Origin: Alistipes sp.
GTDB taxonomy: Bacteria > Bacillota > Clostridia > Oscillospirales > Ruminococcaceae
Direction of reading: 5' to 3'
Assembly: GCA_023667265.1 (NCBI GenBank)
Contig: JAMPAJ010000001.1
Location: 207,428-271,427, forward strand
Length of the DNA: 64,000 bases
Position numbers and translations under genes: made by a program. The notes under the pieces are model-generated. The model had not been told where the DNA came from. It saw only the letters and a list, made by a program, of their open reading frames with translations, and ran no database searches. Shown here piece by piece: positions 50,239 through 57,828 of this stretch. The stretch's first letter is position 1. Each line of letters begins with the position of its first letter.

Positions 50239-51189
50239 ATGAATACAGATAAAAGAAAGGTCGTTCTCATCGGAACGGGAATGGTTGGAATGAGCTTTGC
50301 CTATGCCCTTGTCAATCAGGGCGGTATATGCAACGAGCTTGTTCTCATCGACGTGAACAAGAAAAAGGCGGAGGGCGAGGCTATGGATCTCAACCACGGT
50401 CTTGCTTTCGGCAAGTCTAATATGAAGATCTACGCAGGCGAGTACACGGACTGTCACGACGCCGATATAGTTGTACTTGCGGCAGGAGTCGCACAGAAGG
50501 AGGGCGAGACACGTCTCGACCTGCTCCAGCGCAATGCGGCAGTTTTCCGTTCGATCATCACGCCGGTTGTAAAATCCGGATTTGACGGCATTTTCCTTGT
50601 TGCCACTAACCCTGTCGACATTATGACACGTGTTACCTACGAGCTTTCACGCTTCGGAGCATCGCGCGTTATCGGAACTGGTACGTCTCTCGATACGGCG
50701 CGCCTTCGTTATCTTCTGGGCGACTACTTTATGGTCGATCCGAAAAATATTCACGCCTATGTTATCGGCGAGCACGGAGACAGCGAATTTGTTCCCGTAT
50801 CGCAGATGATGCTTGCAACAAAGCACGTTACGGAGATACTTGCTGACGAGCGCAACGGCTACTGCATCGAGGACATGAAGAAGATAGAGGAGCAGGTGCG
50901 GACTGCTGCATATAAGATAATCGAGGCAAAGCGCGCGACCTATTACGGCATCGGAATGGCTATAACGCGTATTGTCAAGACTATTCTCGGGGACGAGAAC
51001 AGCGTTGTTACCGTTTCAGCAAAGCTCTGCGGAGAGTACGGCAGCAGGAATGTGTTTATCGGCGTTCCCTGTATTATCGGCAGAAACGGCGTAAAGGAGA
51101 TACTGGAGCTTTCATTGACAGAGGAGGAATCGAAAAAGTTCAAGGAGTCTGTTGAGATCCTTGACAGGGGATTTGAGGGAGTAATTTAA
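50239..51189 (+). CDS. ldh: L-lactate dehydrogenase
   Basis: 316 residues. NAD fold GTGMVG at 12-17, substrate Arg92 in EGETRLDLL, NPVD near 124, catalytic His179 in GEHGDSE. The residue pattern (ETRLDLL rather than a malate-type loop) indicates lactate dehydrogenase, converting pyruvate to L-lactate and regenerating NAD+ in fermentation. AAAGGAG is before the ATG. A transglutaminase-lipoprotein gene starts 2 nt after the stop, an unexpected operon partner. Confidence 0.94.
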   Translation: MNTDKRKVVLIGTGMVGMSFAYALVNQGGICNELVLIDVNKKKAEGEAMDLNHGLAFGKSNMKIYAGEYTDCHDADIVVLAAGVAQKEGETRLDLLQRNAAVFRSIITPVVKSGFDGIFLVATNPVDIMTRVTYELSRFGASRVIGTGTSLDTARLRYLLGDYFMVDPKNIHAYVIGEHGDSEFVPVSQMMLATKHVTEILADERNGYCIEDMKKIEEQVRTAAYKIIEAKRATYYGIGMAITRIVKTILGDENSVVTVSAKLCGEYGSRNVFIGVPCIIGRNGVKEILELSLTEEESKKFKESVEILDRGFEGVI

Positions 51190-51191
51190 GT

Positions 51192-52286
51192 ATGAGGAAA
51201 TTGAGAATCGTCTCTGCGGCTGCCGTTATGATGATTACGGCGGCTATTGCAGGCTGCGGAAGCGCGGAGGAGAAGGCGGAGAAGAAAAATATCACGCTGC
51301 CGGAAAAGCCGGTATCGCGCAGTATGCCTTCGATGATGATAGCGGCAGATACCATACAGAGCGAGGAGTGGTACGCCCAGTTCTGCGAATCCATCATGAA
51401 CTGCGAATCGGAATTTTTCGTAAGCGGTAAAATTTCCAATAACGCTGTCGAGGGCGCACTTGCGCTTATAAAAAGCGACCTGCCGGAGTATTTCTGGCTC
51501 GGATCTACATATTCGGCGGTGACAGCGACGGACGGAGCAAAGGTAGAGGTGGAGATAAACGACGACTTCGATACCGAGGATATTCCCGATATGCTGGCGG
51601 AGCTTGAGGCGGCGGCAAATAAGTGCATCGCCGGTATTCCCGATAATGCCGATACGTATGAGACAGTTCTCTACGTCCACGATTATATTGTTGAGAATAC
51701 GGATTACGATTACGCGGCGGTAAAGGCGCATAAGCGCGGACTTGTCCACTCGGCATACGGCTGCCTTGTTGAGGGAGACGCTGTCTGCGAGGGCTATGCC
51801 GAGGCCTTCACCTATATTATGAACGCTGTAGGCATAGAAAGCGGCGTATGCACAGGCTCAAATCATGCCTGGAATTATGTTAGGATCGACGGCGATTACT
51901 ACTGGTTGGACGCGACCTGGGATGACGACGGAGGAGAGCCGAGGCACGAATATTTTCTCTTCAACGATGAACAGCTTCTGCGTTCAAGAACCTTTGATTA
52001 CGTTCAGGCATATGTGCCGGAGTGTACGGCGGTTAAGGAAAATTACTATGTGAAAAACGGATTCTTTTTCGAGAAATACGACGAGGACGCGATCATCAGC
52101 TTTATCGAGGACAATATAGACTCTGGAAAATGCGAGATGATGTTCGGCAGCTTTGAGGAGTATGAGGCGGCATTCAAGGCTCTTTTCGCCGAGGACAAAA
52201 TAAAAAAGGCTGACGGCGTTGGCAAATATACATATTACTACGACAACAGTATGTACACCATAAGGATCAAGAGCAATACAAAGTGA
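51192..52286 (+). CDS. Transglutaminase-like lipoprotein, paralog 1
   Basis: 364 residues. Lipoprotein signal with lipobox AIAGC (Cys22). A transglutaminase-core/peptidase domain at about 150-265 has a full Cys-His-Asp triad: C199 (GDAVCEGYAEAF), H225 (NHAWNYV) and D240 (YYWLDATWDD). Such surface proteins act as cysteine peptidases or amide transferases on wall or protein substrates. The next gene is a clear paralog with the same layout. The ribosome site lies in the end of ldh (GAGGGAG). Confidence 0.88.
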   Translation: MRKLRIVSAAAVMMITAAIAGCGSAEEKAEKKNITLPEKPVSRSMPSMMIAADTIQSEEWYAQFCESIMNCESEFFVSGKISNNAVEGALALIKSDLPEYFWLGSTYSAVTATDGAKVEVEINDDFDTEDIPDMLAELEAAANKCIAGIPDNADTYETVLYVHDYIVENTDYDYAAVKAHKRGLVHSAYGCLVEGDAVCEGYAEAFTYIMNAVGIESGVCTGSNHAWNYVRIDGDYYWLDATWDDDGGEPRHEYFLFNDEQLLRSRTFDYVQAYVPECTAVKENYYVKNGFFFEKYDEDAIISFIEDNIDSGKCEMMFGSFEEYEAAFKALFAEDKIKKADGVGKYTYYYDNSMYTIRIKSNTK

Positions 52287-52300
52287 TTCGGAGCAGATCA

Positions 52301-53404
52301 ATGGCAAAGAAAAAAATATCTGTTCTCATCGGGGCGGCAGTTCTGCTTACCGGCTGTACCTTTAAGATAGGGGACAGGGAGATCTTCTCGTTCGGGGAGA
52401 ACGGAAGCATAAATACTGTGGGTACTCCCGCTTCTTTCGATGAGGTATACGACGAGGTTCTGGAATGTCTGGAGGACGGCGGGACGCTCATTGAGTTCAG
52501 GCGGAATCTGGACAGCGATGTGGTATACAAGGCAATGAACGCGGTGGAGCAGGATCACCCGGATCTGTTCTGGGTAGACGGCTACACCATAACCAACAGC
52601 TCCACCGGACGAAAGGGAACGCTGGAGATAGACCTGATCCATGACGTTGACAAGGACGAGCTCCTGGAAATGCGCCGGGAGCTTGAAGAAACGGCGGAAA
52701 GCGTCATTGCCGGTATCCCGGGAAACAGCTCCGACTATGAGAAAATGCTGTATATCCATGACTACATAGTGGAAAACACGTCCTATACCCATAACAGGGT
52801 GGGATATTCCTTCAACGGACTCTGGGGCACGGCTTACGGCTGTATCGTTCAGGGCGGCGCTATATGTCAGGGCTATGCGGAGGCTTTTAACTACTTCATG
52901 AAGCTTCTGGACATCGAATGTGGAATGGTAAGCGGAACAGCAGGAGATACTGGTCATATCTGGAACTATGTGAACCTGGAGGGCGAATACTACTGGATAG
53001 ACGTGACATGGGACGACCCCGACGAGCAGGGCGACTTCGGAAATGACATTCTGCACAGCTATTTTCTGGTGGATGACGAACATCTGCTGAGAACGCGGGA
53101 AATAAGCAGCGAGGACAACTTCTTTGTGCCGGAATGCAGCTCAATGAAGGAGAATTACTTCGTCAGAAACAGAGCATTCATCCGGGATTACAGTCTTGAA
53201 GCTGTGAGAGACGCGCTTCTTGCCTCTCCTGCGCCCGGTAAGGCAGAGATAATGTTCGGCAGCAAAAATGCCTATGACGAGGCTCTTGAGGATCTGATGG
53301 AAAACGAGCGGCTATGGGAATTGAGCGATTATGTGGACATAAGCGACACTGTTGAATATACGGCTGACGAGGATATGTACATTATAATGCTAATAACCAA
53401 TTAA
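52301..53404 (+). CDS. Transglutaminase-like lipoprotein, paralog 2, C-terminus altered by a repeat
   Basis: 367 residues from the ATG at 52301 (CGGAG, 8 nt). Lipobox LLTGC (Cys19). Triad C189 (GAICQGYAEAF), H219 (TGHIWNYV) and D234 (YYWIDVTWDD). Same family and order as paralog 1. The last codons (from about 53387) lie inside a 124-bp inverted-repeat element flanked by TAA, which supplies the stop codon. Removing it restores an ending IIIKLKY, similar to the ...TIRIK... end of paralog 1. Confidence 0.88.
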   Translation: MAKKKISVLIGAAVLLTGCTFKIGDREIFSFGENGSINTVGTPASFDEVYDEVLECLEDGGTLIEFRRNLDSDVVYKAMNAVEQDHPDLFWVDGYTITNSSTGRKGTLEIDLIHDVDKDELLEMRRELEETAESVIAGIPGNSSDYEKMLYIHDYIVENTSYTHNRVGYSFNGLWGTAYGCIVQGGAICQGYAEAFNYFMKLLDIECGMVSGTAGDTGHIWNYVNLEGEYYWIDVTWDDPDEQGDFGNDILHSYFLVDDEHLLRTREISSEDNFFVPECSSMKENYFVRNRAFIRDYSLEAVRDALLASPAPGKAEIMFGSKNAYDEALEDLMENERLWELSDYVDISDTVEYTADEDMYIIMLITN

Positions 53405-53511
53405 CCTACGGATAAATCCGCCGTCTATACTGCGCCTGCTCTGCGTCAAACGCCCTTGATCAGCCCCAGTCTATTCAACGGCTTTATACATAGAACAATT
53501 GGTTATTAGTA
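53388..53511. mobile_element. 124-bp inverted-repeat element with TAA duplications
   Basis: Ends TGCTAATAACCAATT and (reverse) TACTAATAACCAATT, flanked by TAA on both sides (53385-53387 and 53512-53514). No open frame. It overlaps the 3' end of the lipoprotein gene and separates it from the acyltransferase gene. The first bases TACTAAT resemble the TACYAATCC family. Confidence 0.75.
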
Positions 53512-53539
53512 TAAAACTGAAATATTGATGAGGTGAAAA

Positions 53540-54673
53540 ATGAGTGAGAAGAAAAAAACCGCCGTTAAGGAGACGGCGGCAGAGGTGAAAAGCTCCAGAT
53601 ACGGACTGGAGCTGCTTTCAAAGTACCGGAGTGCGATCATGGGAATCGCAGCATTGTGGATACTGTTTTTCCACTTATGGCAGAAGCAGGTCACCGAGCT
53701 GGGAAAGCTCTATGATTTCGAGAGCTACATACAGCGGATAGGCTTCTGCGGAGTTGATATTTTCCTGTTCCTTTCGGGAATCGGACTTGTATTCGCCATC
53801 GGAAAATCAAATATTTTCAGCTTCTATTACAGGCGGCTGAAGCGAGTATTCCTGCCGTTCTTCATTGTCGGACTGATACGCTGCATAACCGAAGAATGGC
53901 TGCCGGATATTTTCTGGAAAAACGTACTGGGAATAAACTTCTACAAGGTGAGTATGTACTCGTTCCTGTGGTTTGTTCCGGCTATCATAACGCTTTATCT
54001 GCTGTTTCCGCTTTATTGGAAGCTGTTTTCGCGGTCGTCGAACAAGCTTGTTTTCACTGCGGCAATGTTTATCCTCTGGGCTGGAGCGTCGGTATATTTC
54101 CGGGCAGATCTGCGAGAGGATCTCTACGGCTTCACAAACCGCATACCCGTGTTCCTTTTCGGCGTATATGCAGGCTGGCTGACGAAAAACAAGAAGATCG
54201 AATTTACAAAGACGACTTGGTTTATGCTGGCAGCGGTGCTTGCTACGGGACTTTACTATGCTTACATGGCAAATATGCTGGGTTGGACGTTTATTGTGCC
54301 GGTTTCCAACTGTTCGTTCCCGAATATGCTCATTGCAGTAAGCTTTCCATTTGTTATTGCAAAGCTTCTGGATATGCTGTGCAATATTCCGAAGGCAGGC
54401 ATAATCGGAAAGGTTATTAACAAATTCTTCGGATTTTTCGGAATGTTCAGCCTTGAGCTGTACTGCGTGCAGGAGTGGCTTGGAGGAAAGGTGCTTGCGG
54501 AAATGGCGGAAAAGACTCCGCAGGAGAAGAATCTGATGATTTTCCTGGTCTCCACGGTCGCAGGAGTTGTTTTGTATCTTGCGGTCAAGTATTTCTGGGT
54601 GCTTCTGGAATTTGTTGTTCAGAAAATCGCAGGCGCGGTAAAGAAGAGCAGGGCGTCGGCGGAGGAAAAGTAA
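53540..54673 (+). CDS. Acyltransferase family 3 membrane protein
   Basis: 377 residues with a charged N-terminus (1-28) and about ten hydrophobic segments. Acyltransferase_3 signs: LFFHLWQ near 42 (His in the first helix), a GVDIFLFLSGIGLVFA block near 72 and YRRLKRVFLPFF near 95. These proteins acylate exported sugars or wall polymers. GAGGTG precedes the ATG. The gene is in line with ldh and the lipoproteins but separated by the 124-bp element. Copy D of the hairpin array starts 4 nt after the stop. Confidence 0.85.
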   Translation: MSEKKKTAVKETAAEVKSSRYGLELLSKYRSAIMGIAALWILFFHLWQKQVTELGKLYDFESYIQRIGFCGVDIFLFLSGIGLVFAIGKSNIFSFYYRRLKRVFLPFFIVGLIRCITEEWLPDIFWKNVLGINFYKVSMYSFLWFVPAIITLYLLFPLYWKLFSRSSNKLVFTAAMFILWAGASVYFRADLREDLYGFTNRIPVFLFGVYAGWLTKNKKIEFTKTTWFMLAAVLATGLYYAYMANMLGWTFIVPVSNCSFPNMLIAVSFPFVIAKLLDMLCNIPKAGIIGKVINKFFGFFGMFSLELYCVQEWLGGKVLAEMAEKTPQEKNLMIFLVSTVAGVVLYLAVKYFWVLLEFVVQKIAGAVKKSRASAEEK

Positions 54674-54676
54674 ACA

Positions 54677-54866
54677 CCGGGTTTCAAAAGGGACGGTTGT
54701 CCCTTTTGCAGAGTCCAGAGGCGGCGCCTTTGGCAGGGTTTGGGACAGAGTCCCAAATCGACCGTAGGTCGATGATGCCTTCAGGCGCTCCGCAAAGGGT
54801 GAATTTCAAAACAGTCCAGTGGACTGTTTTGAAAGAGGGAACGCCCTGCAAGAGAGGGCGTTCCCT
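54677..54866 (+). repeat. Hairpin-array element, copy D
   Basis: Seven hairpins in the order AAAAGGGAC/GTCCCTTTT, CCAGAGGC/GCCTTTGG, TTTGGGAC/GTCCCAAA, ATCGACC/GGTCGAT, GCCT/AGGC, CAAAACAGTCC/GGACTGTTTTG, GGGAACGCCCT/AGGGCGTTCCC. TAAACACCGGG at its left end, shared with copy A, includes the acyltransferase stop codon. Could also act as a transcript end. Confidence 0.85.
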
Positions 54867-54912
54867 GATACTTTTACAGCAAATTCAAAAAAATTCCTTA
54901 TATTATACAAAA

Positions 54913-54941
54913 ACAGGCAGGGAGAAATTTTCCCTGCCTTA
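54913..54941 (-). terminator. Terminator of the thrH/phosphoesterase operon
   Basis: Minus strand AAGGCAGGGA/TCCCTGCCT followed by GTTTTTG. Confidence 0.65.
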
Positions 54942-56051
54942 ATTGCTTTCTTCAACATCAATAAGAACATATTCCGACTTACAGCCTGTCTTAAATGGAA
55001 TAGCCCAGCCTGAAATTCCGCTTGTTACCACGAAATCAGTGCCGTCCCTCCGCTCTGTGCCGTAAGCACGGTCATTTGCGCCGATGAGCACACCGATATA
55101 TCCGGCTGGAAAAATATGTCCGCCGTGTGTATGACCGGAAAGAACAAGATCCGCACCGCCTGCCGCCTCCGAAGCATAGTCGTTGGGCTGATGATCTATG
55201 ACGATCTTATAGCTTTCCTCCGGCAATCCGGCTGTCAGCTCCGCCATAGTCTTTCTTCCGCCGGAGGCTTCCTCGCTTTTGTCCTTTCTGCCGATAATGC
55301 AGATATTTTCGTCGATCATAACGGCTTCATCCATAAGGACTGTCACGCCGTTTTTCTCCAGCTCTGAAATAACGTCGTCGATGGTGAAATCCCGTCCGCT
55401 GCTGAAATAGCCCTTATCATGGTTGCCGAGAGAGTAGAACACGCCGTATTTCGTCCTGATATTGCCAAGCGCCTCGCACGCCCTGACCATGTCCTTGCGC
55501 TCGCTGTCATCGTCAACGAAGTCTCCGGCAACGATCACCATATCAGGCTCGTCCGCGTTTATCCGCTTCATCTGACTGGTGAACTGGTCTCCGTCCAGAG
55601 TTATTCCAAGGTGAGAATCGGCAACCAGAGCTATGCGAAGCCCCTGGTTTCCGATGCTTTTATCCGTCTGGAGATCGTAGTCAGTCCTGACAACGGCATG
55701 AGCGAGAAACCAACCTATAGAAAGATAGACAGTCGTCACCAGAAGCGCCGCTGCTCCGGCATAATTCCGCTTTGGCTTTTTCTTCCGGCAGCGTGATATG
55801 AACGCCGATACCGCGTCTGCGCCAAGCCAGAAGAAGAAAAGGTGGATGAGGACTATCATGACAGACCAGATGTTGATAAGCGCCCATATTCCGCCTATTA
55901 CCGCTATTGCGGCGGCGGAAATGAGCCAGGACGATATTTTGTGATCCTCACTCAGCTTTCTCATGAAGCCGAATCGGTGAAAGCCTGCTGTCAGGTAGAT
56001 AAATCCTCCGACAGAGGCAAGAAGTACCAGTCCGGCAATGATCAGCCACAT
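54939..56051 (-). CDS. Membrane-bound metallophosphoesterase (YkuE/YkoQ-like)
   Basis: 370 residues. Three or four membrane segments in the first 125 residues, then a calcineurin-like domain with all metal motifs: DSHLG near 145, GDFVDD near 176, GNHD near 208, and GHTHGGH near 306 with an upstream DHQP. The domain should face outside. Relatives hydrolyse phosphoesters of lipids or wall precursors; the substrate is unknown. The start overlaps the thrH stop (TAATG). Confidence 0.88.
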   Translation of the reverse strand: MWLIIAGLVLLASVGGFIYLTAGFHRFGFMRKLSEDHKISSWLISAAAIAVIGGIWALINIWSVMIVLIHLFFFWLGADAVSAFISRCRKKKPKRNYAGAAALLVTTVYLSIGWFLAHAVVRTDYDLQTDKSIGNQGLRIALVADSHLGITLDGDQFTSQMKRINADEPDMVIVAGDFVDDDSERKDMVRACEALGNIRTKYGVFYSLGNHDKGYFSSGRDFTIDDVISELEKNGVTVLMDEAVMIDENICIIGRKDKSEEASGGRKTMAELTAGLPEESYKIVIDHQPNDYASEAAGGADLVLSGHTHGGHIFPAGYIGVLIGANDRAYGTERRDGTDFVVTSGISGWAIPFKTGCKSEYVLIDVEESN

Positions 56052-56662
56052 TAGTCCTTGATAACGTCCTTGATCGCAGCAAGCAGCTCGTCGTATGTCT
56101 CAAAGGCAGGGTACTGAGGATAATCCTTCTTTATCTGCTCGGTGCTTCTGAACAGGAAGCCTGCCTTGCTTGCCTGTATCATGCCAAGATCGTTGAAGCT
56201 GTCGCCGCTTGCAATAGTCTCAAAGCCCATGGACTGGAGAGCCTTTACTGTTGTAAGCTTAGACTTTTCGCAGCGCATTTTAAATCCGGTGATCTCGCCG
56301 TTTTCTGCCACTTCAAGAGTGTTGCAGAAGATAGTAGGCATACCGAGCTTAGCCATGAGAGGCGCAGCAAACTGTGTGAACGTATCGCTTATGATGATAG
56401 TCTGGCAAATCGAACGAAGCTCGTCCAGGAACTCCTTTGCGCCGGGCATAGGGTCGATCTTTGCAATAGTCTCCTGGATCTCCTTCAGTCCGAGACCGTG
56501 CTCCTTCAGAATGCCGATACGGTATTTCATGAGCTTGTCGTAGTCCGGCTCGTCACGGGTGGTTTTTTTCAGCTCCGGGATACCGGTCGCCTCTGCAAAG
56601 GCGATCCAGATCTCGGGCACGAGAACTCCTTCAAGGTCAAGACAGGTTACATACATTGACAT
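56051..56662 (-). CDS. thrH: Phosphoserine phosphatase/homoserine phosphotransferase ThrH
   Basis: 203 residues. HAD fold: nucleophile in LDLEGVLVPEIW at 8-19 (Asp9), IISDTF near 90 and GDSFNDLGMI near 148. The start LDLEGVLxPEIWIAFAExTGI is specific to ThrH, which removes phosphate from phosphoserine and can pass it to homoserine, linking serine and threonine synthesis. GGAGG is 7 nt before the ATG. Operon with the phosphoesterase. Confidence 0.9.
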   Translation of the reverse strand: MSMYVTCLDLEGVLVPEIWIAFAEATGIPELKKTTRDEPDYDKLMKYRIGILKEHGLGLKEIQETIAKIDPMPGAKEFLDELRSICQTIIISDTFTQFAAPLMAKLGMPTIFCNTLEVAENGEITGFKMRCEKSKLTTVKALQSMGFETIASGDSFNDLGMIQASKAGFLFRSTEQIKKDYPQYPAFETYDELLAAIKDVIKD

Positions 56663-56819
56663 AATAATTCCTCCAACTAAGGCAGAACAGCTGTACAGCC
56701 GGCTGCCAAAAATTACAGCTTATCGCTTTATAACTATTATACCACTTTTTTTTATTATTGTAAAGAGGCTTTTTTCATTGAATTTTTTTAAAAGGGAGTA
56801 TATGATGAACGCTTTTTTA

Positions 56820-56978
56820 TACCAATCCTCTTAATTTCGATAGATAAGGCTATCGAAATTTAGCCGCCGTAGGCAGCGTAGAGGATTGTATGAGACGGCA
56901 ATCGGCGTAGCCGATTGTAGCCTGCGCAGCAGGCGTTCCCCTAAAAGCCGATGTCTATCGGATTTTAGGGGATTAGTA
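56820..56978. repeat. TACYAATCC-family mini-element, copy 3
   Basis: Reverse orientation relative to copies 1 and 2, flanked by exact TTA duplications (56817-56819, 56979-56981). It is 159 bp because it holds an extra 29 bp containing a CAATCGGC/GCCGATTG hairpin not present in the other copies. It ends 16 bp before the TTGACA of the downstream promoter. Confidence 0.8.
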
Positions 56979-56994
56979 TTATTTGGTATAATTG

Positions 56995-57023
56995 TTGACA
57001 TTTTTTGTATGAAGTGTTATAAT
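56995..57023 (+). promoter_or_regulatory. Promoter of the phosphoesterase/dockerin operon
   Basis: Perfect TTGACA, 17-bp spacer, TATAAT. Confidence 0.85.
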
Positions 57024-57096
57024 ATTATTGGGCTGATATTATCCGCGCTGAACAGCATCAGCCGCCTTATCCATTGCATTGAAAGGAGCATCACCC

Positions 57097-57828
57097 TTGA
57101 TATTCATTACCGGCGACATTCACGGAAGCTTTGACATAAGTAAGCTGAGCACAAAACGATTTCCGGAGCAGAAAGAGCTTACCCGTGACGATTACCTCAT
57201 TATCTGCGGTGATTTCGGACTTTTGTGGGATGATTCCAATGAAGAGCTTTATTGGCGGAGGTGGCTCGAAAATAAGCCCTGGACTACGCTCTGGATCGAC
57301 GGCAATCATGAAAATTTCGACCTCCTGGAGCAGCTCCCGGAAGAGGAATGGCACGGCGGTATGATCCATAGAGTGTCAGATCATGTCTTTCATCTTTGCC
57401 GCGGCTATGTGTTCGACATTGACGGCAGGAAGATCCTGGCTTTTGGGGGCGCGGAAAGTCATGACAAGGAATTCCGCAAGCCCGGCGTGTCTATCTGGGA
57501 GCGTGAAATGCCATCTGATGAAGAGTACAAACGAGCCGTGGATTCGCTGAATAAAGCCGGGAACAGGGTGGACGTCATTATTACTCATTCGCTTCCGGAA
57601 AGAATACAGTCGGAGCTTTTTCCGCCTGAGCGGTACGGCACCAACAAGCTTACCCGTTTTTTCGATGTCATAGACCGTATGATATCATTCAAGCTCTGGT
57701 TTTCCGGACATTATCACCGGACAATGGATTACGATGCAAAGCATCATCTTATTTTTAACAGCATAGTAAAATTAACGGCTGACGGATTTGAAAGTATCCG
57801 CACCGAAAGAATACTGGAGGATATATGA
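57097..57828 (+). CDS. Cytoplasmic metallophosphoesterase
   Basis: 243 residues from a TTG start at 57097, 8 nt after AAAGGAG; the in-frame ATG at 57079 overlaps that site. Calcineurin-like metal motifs: GDIHGS near 6, GDFGLLWDD near 39, GNHENF near 66, a THSLPE block near 161 and GHYHR near 202. No signal or membrane segment. Substrate unknown; such enzymes often act on nucleotides or phosphoproteins. It overlaps the next gene by 4 nt (ATGA), an odd partner since that product is secreted. Confidence 0.85.
   Translation: MIFITGDIHGSFDISKLSTKRFPEQKELTRDDYLIICGDFGLLWDDSNEELYWRRWLENKPWTTLWIDGNHENFDLLEQLPEEEWHGGMIHRVSDHVFHLCRGYVFDIDGRKILAFGGAESHDKEFRKPGVSIWEREMPSDEEYKRAVDSLNKAGNRVDVIITHSLPERIQSELFPPERYGTNKLTRFFDVIDRMISFKLWFSGHYHRTMDYDAKHHLIFNSIVKLTADGFESIRTERILEDI

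Larger units (their letters stand above)
56663..57096. other. 434-bp intergenic region with repeat copy 3 and a promoter
   Basis: AT-rich spacer, the mini-element at 56820-56978, then the promoter at 56995 and a 70-nt leader. No coding frame is credible. Confidence 0.6.
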
